Assembly: GCA_027066325.1 (NCBI GenBank)
Contig: JAMONY010000006.1
Location: 1-57,593 of the forward strand
Source of the DNA: Helicobacteraceae bacterium
GTDB lineage: Bacteria > Campylobacterota > Campylobacteria > Campylobacterales > Sulfurimonadaceae
Direction of reading: 5' to 3'
DNA length: 57,593 bases
Below the pieces are notes generated by a model. That model was not told where the DNA came from, did not search any database, and worked only from the letters and a program-made list of their open reading frames with translations. Shown here in pieces: positions 36,167-44,492 of this stretch; positions within the stretch are counted from its first letter, which is position 1; every line of letters begins with the position of its first letter. Position numbers and translations under genes: made by a program.

Positions 36167-36244
36167 ATCTCTCTTCTTTTATGTTAGTTAGCGCGGATTG
36201 TAACATCTTTGGTTTAAATAGATATTACGGCGCTATATAAATTA

Positions 36245-36898
36245 TCATTTTTTAGAGTTTAGTCTTGACTGGTACTCTTGTGGGTGTTTGCATACAGGAC
36301 AGACCTTAAGTGCTTTTTTGCCACGATGTACATGTCCGCACACCTCACAGATCCACTCCTCTTGCTCATCATCACTTACAAACTCTGCGCCAGACTCTAG
36401 TCGATGTAGTAGCTCTTTGTACATATTTTCATGCTCTATCTCAACCTTGCCAATAGCATTAAAGAGTCTTGCTGCTTCACTAAAGCCCTCCTCTTTTGCA
36501 ATAGCTGCAAAGTCTGGATACATGTGTTGATTCTCATAGCTCTCTCCTGCTATCGCCTCTTTTAGGTTGGCAACTGTATCACCTAGCTCTACACCATCTT
36601 TGAGCAGGTTGTGCATTTTTAGCTCTAATTTTGCATGCATCTTCTCGTTGTCTGCTGCGCGTTGAAAGTGTGCTGCTATATCTCTATAGCCCTCTTTTTG
36701 TGCCACTTTAGCAAAGTACTCATAGCGGTTTCTAGCTTGTGATTCACCAGCAAATGCCTTAAGTAGGTTTGTCAATGTAACACTCTCATCAACACAGACC
36801 ATGGCGTTGCCACAGCAGACAAGCTCACCACCTCCTACACTCTGTATCTCAACTTCATTTCCACAGCTTTTACATAGGTACTTTTGGTACTTTTTCAT
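36245..36898 (-). CDS. Desulforubrerythrin (peroxidase-type rubrerythrin)
   Basis: About 217 residues in three modules. N-terminal desulforedoxin-like domain (YLCKSCGNEV, LVCCGNAM, residues 6-34). Four-helix diiron ferritin-like domain (AGESQARNRYEYFAK, DNEKMHAKLE, KVEIEHENMY; residues about 50-180). C-terminal rubredoxin (WICEVCGHVHRGKKALKVCPVCKHP). This three-part architecture is known in Campylobacter as a peroxide-reducing desulforubrerythrin. The ATG at 36898, 6 bases after GAGGAG, is preferred over an upstream in-frame start that precedes the promoter. Confidence 0.93.
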   Translation of the reverse strand: MKKYQKYLCKSCGNEVEIQSVGGGELVCCGNAMVCVDESVTLTNLLKAFAGESQARNRYEYFAKVAQKEGYRDIAAHFQRAADNEKMHAKLELKMHNLLKDGVELGDTVANLKEAIAGESYENQHMYPDFAAIAKEEGFSEAARLFNAIGKVEIEHENMYKELLHRLESGAEFVSDDEQEEWICEVCGHVHRGKKALKVCPVCKHPQEYQSRLNSKK

Positions 36899-36929
36899 CT
36901 TCAGCTCCTCTTGGTAGTTTCTTTTGTAC

Positions 36930-36935
36930 ATTGTA
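36930..36935 (-). promoter_or_regulatory. Putative -10 box of desulforubrerythrin
   Basis: TACAAT on the minus strand (TTTTTTGATACAAT), 31 bases before the ATG. It lies back to back with a divergent TACAAT at 36948-36953. Confidence 0.5.
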
Positions 36936-36947
36936 TCAAAAAATGGG

Positions 36948-36953
36948 TACAAT
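36948..36953 (+). promoter_or_regulatory. Putative -10 box abutting the ATG at 36960
   Basis: GGGTACAAT six bases before an ATG with no ribosome site, so the transcript would begin at or next to the start codon. Confidence 0.5.
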
Positions 36954-36959
36954 TTGACC

Positions 36960-37247
36960 ATGAGAACAGTAAAAGGTTTTGGGAAAAACTATTTTAGACT
37001 TCAAGCGGTGCAAGCTTATAGCACATCCATCAATCTTGAGTCTATATCTAGTAGCATGCAGCATCACCAACATAGAGACATAGAAGTGTCTAGTGAGCTA
37101 GAAGAGCTAGAAGAAGAGAGCCCCATACACCTCGAAGCAAACTCAACAAAGGAGTGTGATCAGCAATGTTTGTCTATAGAGACTAACAGTTCACTCTTCT
37201 ATAAAACCCCACCCCAAAATTATCTTCACAAAGGAACTACCTTATGA
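36960..37247 (+). CDS. Small unknown protein upstream of a TonB-dependent receptor
   Basis: 95 residues from ATG 36960, in front of which lies only a TACAAT box. The protein has an N-terminal basic part (TVKGFGKNYFRLQ), a His cluster (MQHHQHRD), an acidic Glu-rich stretch (SSELEELEEES) and a Cys pair (KECDQQC). No signal peptide or membrane segment. Its stop overlaps the receptor ATG by four bases (ATGA), which argues for translational coupling and a real gene. The His and Cys groups could bind metal, but no family is recognised. Confidence 0.55.
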   Translation: MRTVKGFGKNYFRLQAVQAYSTSINLESISSSMQHHQHRDIEVSSELEELEEESPIHLEANSTKECDQQCLSIETNSSLFYKTPPQNYLHKGTTL

Positions 37248-39196
37248 ATAAGAGAGCCCTAAATATGGCAGCACTATTTGTAGCTGCTTCATCACTTAGT
37301 GCAGGCACGGTTGCACTTAAACCACTAACAGTTCTATCGTCTACTTTACAGATAGATGAACTTAGCGCACCTCAGTCATATGAGATATATGACTCAAATG
37401 ATATAGCTAAAACATCAGTAAGTACTCTATATGAATTTTTAAATAACTACACCTCACTCAATATCACGCCATCATATGGCAATCCACTAAGTCAGCGTAT
37501 AGATATGAGAGGCTATGGTGGCAATGGGTATCAAAATATTGTTATCAATATAGACGGTAAAAGATTAAATAATATCGATATGGTACCACAGCTTTTGAGT
37601 TCGATACAGCCACAAAGTGTAGAGCGCATCGAGATACTACAGGGTTCTGGTTCGGTAGTAGATGGTGATGGAGCAAATGCTGGAGTGATCAATATTGTCA
37701 CAAAAAAAGGCAATCTAAAAGAGTTGACAATGTATGGTGGTGTATATAACACCTATGGTGCTCAGCTTAATCTATCTCACACAGATGAGCTTGTAAGCGC
37801 AACAGCGTCCGCTCAACTCTATAGCACAGACGGTGATCGCCATATAGATAGTGATCAAAATCGTAACAAGCAGCGACTTACTAATGGTCTGTTAGATATT
37901 GCAGTAACACCATTGGATGAACTTGAGGTTAGAGTTGGAGCAGCTATCTCAAGAGTTCAAGCATCTTATGGAGGACCTATGAGTCTATCTGAACTTAAAG
38001 AGAACTCCACACAGCCTGGATCTGGCTATGGTTGGGGTCCATCACCTAGTGAACAAAAGTATGATAGCGATAGATTTAGTGGTGGTGCCACATACGATAT
38101 GGGTGAGAGAGTCTCACTCAATCTTGATCTCTCCACAGAAGATAAAACATCAAATTTTCTTACCTATAACTCTATCTATAAATACAACTACAAGACACTT
38201 CGTGCTACTATCGACTATAGAGGTAGCTTGTTTGCGCTACATGGCGGATTTGATATGTTTGATGGAGTTAGAGATGCTAAGGCATCAGCTTATAAAAATG
38301 CAAATGAGACTAGTAAAACAAATAGAGCTCTATTTGCCATGCTTAAAACTGGTTTTGGAGCACACACTTTTAAGCTTGGTGTTCGAAGCGAAGAGGTTGA
38401 TTATGACTACAGTGATCAAAATAGTTCACTAGAGCAGTCCCATAGATTGAGTGCAGTTGAGTTTGGTGCTAACTATAGATTGAGCGATAAAAGATCTATA
38501 TTTGTTAGTTATGCACATAGCTATCAGGCTCCAGATGTAGATAGATTTTTTAGTGGTGATGGTAAAAGCTCTAAGTTTAACGAGTTCATAGACCCCATGA
38601 GTGCCGATAGTTTTACGGTTGGCTTTAATCATATAGACAATACTCTTAAGTTTAAAACTAAGCTCTACTACACGCTCTTAAAAGATGAGATATACTACTA
38701 TGCTGATCGATCATTTGTTGCATCAACCAATACAAATATAGATAACTCAACTAAGTATGGGTTAGATATCTATACAAAATGGCAAGCAGATGAGTTTTTA
38801 GCACTATCTTTTAACTACAACTATATCATCGCTACTATTGATGATGAGACATACAATGGTGAGAAGTTTAGTGGCAACACCCTACCTGGTGTTAGTGAGC
38901 ACAATCTTAAGATGAACATAGAGTTGCAAGCCACACAAAATACACTGCTATTGTTATCGCAGACATATCGCTCAGGAGCATACGCGCTAGATGACTTTAA
39001 CAATAGTTTTGAAAACAGACAAGATGCCTACTATAGCACAGATCTAACCATAAACTACACCCAAGGCAGGGTTAGTTACTTCGCTACTATAAACAACATA
39101 TTTGGCAATACCAATAGCGTAATGGTAAAAGAAGATGTCTACTATCCAACAACACACACTACCACAGCTAAAGCTGGAGTTAAGATAAGATTCTAA
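37244..39196 (+). CDS. TonB-dependent outer membrane receptor
   Basis: 650 residues. A signal peptide (about residues 1-22) is followed by a plug domain (IDMRGYGGNGYQNIVINIDGKRLNN, then ERIEILQGSGSVVDGDGANAGVINIVTKKG) and a 22-strand-type barrel ending in the outer-membrane sorting Phe (AGVKIRF). The upstream TonB box is not obvious. Ligand not evident: vitamin, siderophore or copper are all possible. Followed without a gap by a 6-TM protein. Confidence 0.93.
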   Translation: MNKRALNMAALFVAASSLSAGTVALKPLTVLSSTLQIDELSAPQSYEIYDSNDIAKTSVSTLYEFLNNYTSLNITPSYGNPLSQRIDMRGYGGNGYQNIVINIDGKRLNNIDMVPQLLSSIQPQSVERIEILQGSGSVVDGDGANAGVINIVTKKGNLKELTMYGGVYNTYGAQLNLSHTDELVSATASAQLYSTDGDRHIDSDQNRNKQRLTNGLLDIAVTPLDELEVRVGAAISRVQASYGGPMSLSELKENSTQPGSGYGWGPSPSEQKYDSDRFSGGATYDMGERVSLNLDLSTEDKTSNFLTYNSIYKYNYKTLRATIDYRGSLFALHGGFDMFDGVRDAKASAYKNANETSKTNRALFAMLKTGFGAHTFKLGVRSEEVDYDYSDQNSSLEQSHRLSAVEFGANYRLSDKRSIFVSYAHSYQAPDVDRFFSGDGKSSKFNEFIDPMSADSFTVGFNHIDNTLKFKTKLYYTLLKDEIYYYADRSFVASTNTNIDNSTKYGLDIYTKWQADEFLALSFNYNYIIATIDDETYNGEKFSGNTLPGVSEHNLKMNIELQATQNTLLLLSQTYRSGAYALDDFNNSFENRQDAYYSTDLTINYTQGRVSYFATINNIFGNTNSVMVKEDVYYPTTHTTTAKAGVKIRF

Positions 39197-39754
39197 ATGA
39201 AGATCAAAATACGCAATTACGCATACTATAAACTTGCAAACTCACTCTTTGCAGGCCTTAGCATAGGAGCAGTTTTTACCATCTACTCTCCACTTGAACC
39301 GTCTATATTTTCACTTGGAGGAGTGTTGCTTGCAGTTGGTCTTTTGCTCATTGCTAGGCTCTATGGCATGCTAATCAAGATAGAGCGTTTTTTTATCATA
39401 TCACTAACTATTGAGATTGTAATGCTTCTTATGGTAGTCTATTATCTATTGTCTGTATCTAGCTACACAACAGCATTGATTATATATCTGGGCTATCAAT
39501 TTACCTTTGTTTTTGGTTCATACCTTATACGCGCAGAGACGCTATTTATAAAAAAAGCACCTCTCTTGGGCTTTGTAGATATCTATAAACAGATAGGGTA
39601 CCTAGCAGGTCTTGCAATATCTTGGGTCTTCTTTCAGCTACTAAAGAGCCAGCAGATTGTATCAAATATTGATCAGATATATTACCTACACTACATACTA
39701 TTGATAACTCAGATATCTATCATTATCCTTATGATTAAAGCATTTTCAAGATAG
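39197..39754 (+). CDS. Six-TM membrane protein co-transcribed with the receptor
   Basis: 185 residues, six hydrophobic helices with short loops. It looks like half of an MFS-type transporter (GLSIGAVFTIYSPLEPS between helices 1 and 2, then LIARLYG), but no firm family is recognised. Its ATG follows the receptor stop with no gap, so it is probably the inner-membrane partner of the same uptake pathway. Confidence 0.7.
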   Translation: MKIKIRNYAYYKLANSLFAGLSIGAVFTIYSPLEPSIFSLGGVLLAVGLLLIARLYGMLIKIERFFIISLTIEIVMLLMVVYYLLSVSSYTTALIIYLGYQFTFVFGSYLIRAETLFIKKAPLLGFVDIYKQIGYLAGLAISWVFFQLLKSQQIVSNIDQIYYLHYILLITQISIIILMIKAFSR

Positions 39755-39756
39755 TT

Positions 39757-40170
39757 TCAATAGTACATTAGTTGTGATAAAATAACAATAATAACAACTA
39801 GCATCAGAGGAAATATATGACCTTTAAAAAGCCATGGGTTTATCTTAAAAAATTTCTGATTAAATCCACGCAAGCCAAGCCATATGCCAAGTGTTGCTTT
39901 TATAAGAAGGATGATTTGAAATGAGCTTAAAGAGTCATCTATTGGACCAAATACAACACTGATCATATATAGACCAGAAGCAACAGCGCTTAGTAGCGCA
40001 TAGGGTACAACTTGTCGGACATGGATCATGATCGCTTCACGCGCTTTAGCACTCTCTTGCTGTGTTAAAGATTGACCCATTTTTGATAAAAAAAGATTAT
40101 CTACAATCAAAAAACCAGCATAGATAAGTACCGAAAATATATGGATAGTATGGATTAGTAAATAGGTGAT
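39757..40170 (-). CDS. CopD/DUF2269-like membrane protein with apparent AUC start
   Basis: 138 residues if begun at the AUC at 40170, four membrane helices. The usual choice would be a TTG at 40110, but that would lack the first helix (YLLIHTIHIFSVLIYAGFL), which matches the His-bearing first helix of the protein at 29311. The reading frame is open from a TAA upstream and holds no ATG, GTG or TTG before 40110. An AAGGAG ribosome site (40177-40182) sits exactly 6 bases before AUC, and a TATAAT box lies upstream. So either AUC is used, or an ATG has been lost by mutation or sequencing error. Confidence 0.7.
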   Translation of the reverse strand: MTYLLIHTIHIFSVLIYAGFLIVDNLFLSKMGQSLTQQESAKAREAIMIHVRQVVPYALLSAVASGLYMISVVFGPIDDSLSSFQIILLIKATLGIWLGLRGFNQKFFKINPWLFKGHIFPLMLVVIIVILSQLMYY

Positions 40171-40201
40171 GTAGGTCTCCTTGTTTGTATCTTGTAGTTA
40201 T

Positions 40202-40207
40202 ATTATA
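40202..40207 (-). promoter_or_regulatory. Putative -10 box of the CopD-like gene
   Basis: TATAAT on the minus strand, 31 bases before the AUC at 40170 and followed by an AAGGAG ribosome site at 40177-40182. It supports initiation near 40170 rather than at the downstream TTG. Confidence 0.5.
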
Positions 40208-40268
40208 CATAAAAAAAGTTATTTGGCTAAGAAGTTTTGCGGTTTCACCAAAACCATAAAACTTAGGG

Positions 40269-40274
40269 TACAAT
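40269..40274 (+). promoter_or_regulatory. Putative -10 box abutting the cvfB ATG
   Basis: GGGTACAAT then seven bases then ATG. No ribosome site fits in the space, so the mRNA is likely leaderless or nearly so. Confidence 0.55.
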
Positions 40275-40281
40275 ACTGTTT

Positions 40282-41124
40282 ATGAATAGAACAATAGAGT
40301 TGGGTTGTATCAATACATTGAGATTGGATCGTTTTACGGCTCCTGGAGCGTACCTTATGAGTGAAGATGGCTCTGATGTATTGTTGCCAAATCAGTATAT
40401 ATTAGATGAGATGCAGCTAGATGATCTTCTTGATGTATTTATATATACAGATTCAGAAGATAGGCTTGTGGCAACTACAGCTAAGCCTAAAGCAATGCTT
40501 AATGAGTTTGGTATGTTTGAAGTTGTTGATGTGGCAAAGTTTGGTGCTTTTGTTGATTGGGGTCTTCCAAAAGATCTACTTGTGCCAAAAAATAGACAGA
40601 AGAAACCATTTAAGATTGGCGATAAGAGATTTTTAAGAGTTGTAAAAGATACTCAAAGTGAGCGACTTATTGGTGTGGAGAAGATCGGCTCATACCTAAG
40701 TACAAATCCTAAAGGATACCATCAAAATCGTGAAGTTAAAGCTCTTATCATAGCATCAACACCACTTGGATTTAAGGCTATTGTTGATGATAAGTTTGAA
40801 GGTATGTTTTTTGCCAATGAGATTTTTACCGAAGTGGTTGTTTCCCAGACATATAAGGCTTTTGTAAAACATGTAAGATCAGATGGGCATTTTGATCTAT
40901 CTATGCAGAAGATTGGTACAGTTGCAAGAGCTAGTGATGATACAGAGTCTATTATGCAGAAGTTAGAGCAAAATGGAGGCTCTCTTCCTTATAGCTCCAA
41001 AAGTGATGCCACTCTTATAAGCAAAAACTTTTTTATGAGTAAAAAAGCATTTAAAAGAGCTCTTGTTGTGTTGCAGCAAGAGGGTAAAATTATCTTAAAA
41101 GATAGTGGCATATATCGTGCCTAA
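40282..41124 (+). CDS. cvfB: CvfB-like S1-domain RNA-binding protein
   Basis: 280 residues. The family has several S1-like OB domains followed by a winged helix. Here: GCINTLRLDRFTAPGAYL at the N-terminus, an S1 repeat EFGMFEVVDVAKFGAFVDWGLPKDLLVP near residue 75, KDTQSERLIGVEKI, and the C-terminal winged helix FFMSKKAFKRALVVLQQEGKI. Post-transcriptional regulator in Gram-positives; role in Campylobacterota not established. The 3' end overlaps the convergent kinase gene by four bases. Confidence 0.88.
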   Translation: MNRTIELGCINTLRLDRFTAPGAYLMSEDGSDVLLPNQYILDEMQLDDLLDVFIYTDSEDRLVATTAKPKAMLNEFGMFEVVDVAKFGAFVDWGLPKDLLVPKNRQKKPFKIGDKRFLRVVKDTQSERLIGVEKIGSYLSTNPKGYHQNREVKALIIASTPLGFKAIVDDKFEGMFFANEIFTEVVVSQTYKAFVKHVRSDGHFDLSMQKIGTVARASDDTESIMQKLEQNGGSLPYSSKSDATLISKNFFMSKKAFKRALVVLQQEGKIILKDSGIYRA

Positions 41125-42254
41125 ACCCTAAAGTAGATATGATACTCAAACTTCTGCTCTCCCGTTTGCAGTCTTCCTTGTAGCTGCTGGACTGAGAGAT
41201 GTAGTAGTCTTAAGCCAAAGCCTTCTTTGCTATCTGTATTGATCTCTTCACCAGAGTCTTTGTAGTGTAGCAAGTATCTATCAGCATCTTTTGTCAGCTC
41301 TATAGTAATCTCTCCTCTATCTTTGGGGAATGCGTATTTTAGTGAGTTTGTTATGAGCTCGTTGAGTATGATACCTAGATGAATGATGGTGTTGCTGCCA
41401 AAATAGATATTGTCAATATTCAACACTATATCAATCTTTTTAGTAGGGGTTAAATTGACGATATGTGCTACAAGTTTTTCTGTATATGTGTGAAAATTCA
41501 CATTGCCTAAATCTTGACTCTGATAGAGCAGTTCGTGTACCAAAGAGATAGATCTTATGCGTAGAGTGTTTTGTTGAACAAAGTTCTGTATCTCCATGGA
41601 GCTAGACTCTGGAGCCTGTAGTCCTAAGATAGATGTCATAAGATTTAGATTGTTTTTTACACGGTGGTGAATCTCTTGAAGTAGGTATGTCTTCTCTTCA
41701 TTAGCTTGTGCTAAAAGTCTATTTGCCTCCTCAAGAGAGTCATAAAACTGATTGGTAGATTTATGATAGACTACACTAAAGCTCATGGCAAAAAGAAATA
41801 TGATGGATGTTACAGCAATAAATGCATCATTTTGAAGGTATGGATATAGCTCTTTATGGGCAAAACCATAGCCAAGCAGAAGTGCAAATAGAAGTAAAAA
41901 TAGCGCACCATGTCGCATAAATGTTCTAGTGTTTAAGACAATAGACGCTGAGAGTGGCACAAGGATGATCTGTATGATCTCAAGTCCATACCCTAGATGG
42001 TATATATAAAAAAATAGAAAAAATGAGATAAACCAAAATAGCAGAAGAGAAGAGAAGTTCACATCATGTCGTCTCTCATAATCAAACATAATCAATGCAA
42101 CAACAAGTATGGCAGCAACATCAAGCGCAGCAATTGTGTACTGCTCTACCCAGAACCTTAAGATGCCACCTATGGATGTGACAAAGAAAAATAGTGCAAA
42201 ATAGCCATAAAGAAATCTCTCTTTTGGCTTTTGGTAGTGTTTTATATTTAACAT
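41121..42254 (-). CDS. Membrane sensor histidine kinase (HisKA_2/HWE type)
   Basis: 377 residues with six or seven N-terminal membrane helices (residues about 13-165), then HisKA_2 with EIHHRVKNNLNLMTSILGLQ near residue 193 and an HATPase (LGIILNELITNSLKYAF, GFGLRLL). Very similar in layout to the kinase at 18670-19830, and evidently a paralogue. No response regulator adjoins it. It ends the motor/flavoprotein gene run, 42 bases after the Fe-S gene. Confidence 0.9.
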   Translation of the reverse strand: MLNIKHYQKPKERFLYGYFALFFFVTSIGGILRFWVEQYTIAALDVAAILVVALIMFDYERRHDVNFSSLLLFWFISFFLFFYIYHLGYGLEIIQIILVPLSASIVLNTRTFMRHGALFLLLFALLLGYGFAHKELYPYLQNDAFIAVTSIIFLFAMSFSVVYHKSTNQFYDSLEEANRLLAQANEEKTYLLQEIHHRVKNNLNLMTSILGLQAPESSSMEIQNFVQQNTLRIRSISLVHELLYQSQDLGNVNFHTYTEKLVAHIVNLTPTKKIDIVLNIDNIYFGSNTIIHLGIILNELITNSLKYAFPKDRGEITIELTKDADRYLLHYKDSGEEINTDSKEGFGLRLLHLSVQQLQGRLQTGEQKFEYHIYFRV

Positions 42255-42296
42255 ATTACTGTTTACCTTTTTAGATAAAAAATTATAGCAGAAGAC

Positions 42297-42986
42297 TTAA
42301 AACTCCAAGCCACCACCAAAACTACTTAAAAAATTTGGATCCACAAAGCCACTCATAGCACTCAAGTTTCTAAGAGCTACTACATCATCTTTGCTACTTA
42401 TATCTTGTGGGCAGGCCGCACTACACTCTCCACATAGAGTGCACTCATATATGCCATCAGTTTGCAGTAGAGATAAGATCGGTATCTCATCTTTACATCT
42501 AGCGTCTTTGAGATATCTCAGTGCTCTTGTAAATGTAAATGGTGCTATAAAGTTGTGATTGACCTCATATACAGGACATGCACTAAAGCATGCCATGCAG
42601 AGTATGCAGTTACTTTGAAGCTTTGTTGCTGCTTCACTCTCTTGCGTTAGCTCTATCTTGTCTGATTGTGGTATAAGCCAAGTCTGTACCTTCTGATTGA
42701 AGCTTAGTGGATAGTGTGAATCTACCACAAGGTCACGAATCACTTTGGTGTTGCGCAGAGGCTCTATGACCTCGCCACCAACCAGTCTATGTGCACATGC
42801 TAATCTCTCTTTAGAGTCTACTCTAACAGCACAACTTCCACAGACACTAGAGCCACAGCTAGAGTTATATGATAGAGTGCGATCTAGCTCACTCTTGATG
42901 TACTTTAGAGCCTGCAGTAGGGTTGGGTTTTCAAGAGGGATCTCATACTCTCTTAAATTATCTCTTTTTATATAAATAGTCATCAT
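42297..42986 (-). CDS. Sdh/Frd-like iron-sulfur subunit with two 4Fe-4S motifs
   Basis: 229 residues. A plant-type 2Fe-2S domain (SSCGSSVCGSCAVRVDSKE, then LACAH) is followed by two complete CxxCxxCxxxCP sets: CILCMACFSACPV near residue 131 and CTLCGECSAACPQ near residue 187. Classical SdhB/FrdB have a 3Fe-4S cluster with one Cys replaced; here that Cys is present, so two 4Fe-4S clusters are predicted. Adjacent to the flavoprotein with no gap. No membrane anchor gene follows. Confidence 0.88.
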   Translation of the reverse strand: MMTIYIKRDNLREYEIPLENPTLLQALKYIKSELDRTLSYNSSCGSSVCGSCAVRVDSKERLACAHRLVGGEVIEPLRNTKVIRDLVVDSHYPLSFNQKVQTWLIPQSDKIELTQESEAATKLQSNCILCMACFSACPVYEVNHNFIAPFTFTRALRYLKDARCKDEIPILSLLQTDGIYECTLCGECSAACPQDISSKDDVVALRNLSAMSGFVDPNFLSSFGGGLEF

Positions 42987-44492
42987 CTACTCCATATAGT
43001 GTGCGCCACAACTACTCTCTCTTTTTAGTGCAGCTTGTATGATCTGTCTGCTTAGATAAAGAGAGTTTAGAAACTCTAAAAACTCTACTAACTCCGTGTT
43101 ATAAGTCTTGTTAGTATCTAAAACACCCATCTGCTCTACTCTTTGACTCATCTGCTCTACTATTTTTAAAGCCTCTGTTAGCTTAGTTTTTGAGCGTTTT
43201 ATGCCAACATGAGAGTACATTGTGCTATTTAAAAGTCTTCTCTCATGGTAGAAGTTGATCGTAGCATTCTCATTAAAGAGGCTGTCTATAAACTCTTTAT
43301 TGTTTGTAAGATCTATGTCTGAAGTGATCTGGCTTATAGGTGCTTTGAGTGCATTTTCAGCAGCAATAGTTGCAAATACTACCAGCTCAAGCAGAGAGTT
43401 GCCACCAAGTCTATTTGCACCATGGACTTTATGGTTGGCGCACTCACCAGCTACAAACAGAGCTGTTATGGCTGTTTGTGTTTGGTTATCACACTGTATG
43501 CCTCCCATGCTATAGTGTGCTACTGGTCTAATGGGCATAGGTTTATCTACAGGATCTATATTTTCATATAGTTTTGATAGCTTGCGCTCTTGAGGCAGGT
43601 GTTTGTCTATAAAATCCTCTCCTAAGTGGGTTATGTCAAGGTAGACATCTTCACCATCAATCATCTTATCGTATATTGCTCTAGCTACCTTGTCGCGCGC
43701 ATCTAACTCATCCGTGAAGCGCTTCATGTTGGAGTCTAGCAGATACCCACCCTCTCCTCTAGCACTCTCCGATATAAGCACAGAGCTATTTTTTAGAGCT
43801 GTTGGGTGAAACTGTACAAACTCTAAGCCATCACTCATAGCTCCTGATCTTAGAGCCACTGCTATGCCATCACCTGTTGTATTAGATGCGTTTGTGCTAT
43901 ACTCTCCATATAGACCACAGTAGCCACCTGTAGCTAAGATAGTTGCATTAGAGTGAAACTGCTGTAGAGAAGATGTTCTGATATCTAGCGTAACTACACC
44001 TCTACAGATACCATCTTCAACAATCAAATCTATTAACATCTGTTCACATACAAACTCTACACCCACCCTAAGGCACTGGTCATATAGTGTATGTAGTATC
44101 TTTAGTCCCGTGTAGTCTTGCGCATAACAAGCTCTAGCAGCAGATGCTCCACCTAGCATTCTCTGTGCTATAGTATTGCTACTATCTCTACTAAATGGAA
44201 CACCAATCTTATCTAGCCACTCTATAGCTTCTGGTGCTGCTCTACACATAAGCTCTACCATTTTACTATCTGCTTTGCCAAGTGCTGATTTGAGTGTATC
44301 TTGTATGTGTAGCTCTACTGAATCTGCACTGTTTATGGCAGCATTGATGCCACCTTGCGCCATACATGTTTGTGAATTGGTTGGACGCTGCTTACACAAT
44401 ACGGTTACGCTAGCCCCAAGCTCTTTGGCTTTGATCGCAGCTACTAGACCAGCACCTCCAGCACCAACTATGATGATTTTGCTATTTTGCAT
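42987..44492 (-). CDS. Sdh/Frd/NadB-family flavoprotein subunit
   Basis: 501 residues, shorter than SdhA/FrdA (about 570-600). FAD-binding GAGGAGLVAAIKAKE at residue 10, CMAQGGINAA, QFHPTALKNSSVLISESARGEGG, RDKVARAI and RPVAHYSMGG match fumarate reductase/succinate dehydrogenase and L-aspartate oxidase. The His that binds FAD covalently in Sdh/Frd is Gln41 here (TNSQTC), so FAD is probably non-covalent, as in NadB. The C-terminal SRGAH is altered to SSCGAH and the protein ends soon after. With its Fe-S partner it probably reduces or oxidises a dicarboxylate; the exact substrate is not clear. Confidence 0.82.
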   Translation of the reverse strand: MQNSKIIIVGAGGAGLVAAIKAKELGASVTVLCKQRPTNSQTCMAQGGINAAINSADSVELHIQDTLKSALGKADSKMVELMCRAAPEAIEWLDKIGVPFSRDSSNTIAQRMLGGASAARACYAQDYTGLKILHTLYDQCLRVGVEFVCEQMLIDLIVEDGICRGVVTLDIRTSSLQQFHSNATILATGGYCGLYGEYSTNASNTTGDGIAVALRSGAMSDGLEFVQFHPTALKNSSVLISESARGEGGYLLDSNMKRFTDELDARDKVARAIYDKMIDGEDVYLDITHLGEDFIDKHLPQERKLSKLYENIDPVDKPMPIRPVAHYSMGGIQCDNQTQTAITALFVAGECANHKVHGANRLGGNSLLELVVFATIAAENALKAPISQITSDIDLTNNKEFIDSLFNENATINFYHERRLLNSTMYSHVGIKRSKTKLTEALKIVEQMSQRVEQMGVLDTNKTYNTELVEFLEFLNSLYLSRQIIQAALKRESSCGAHYME

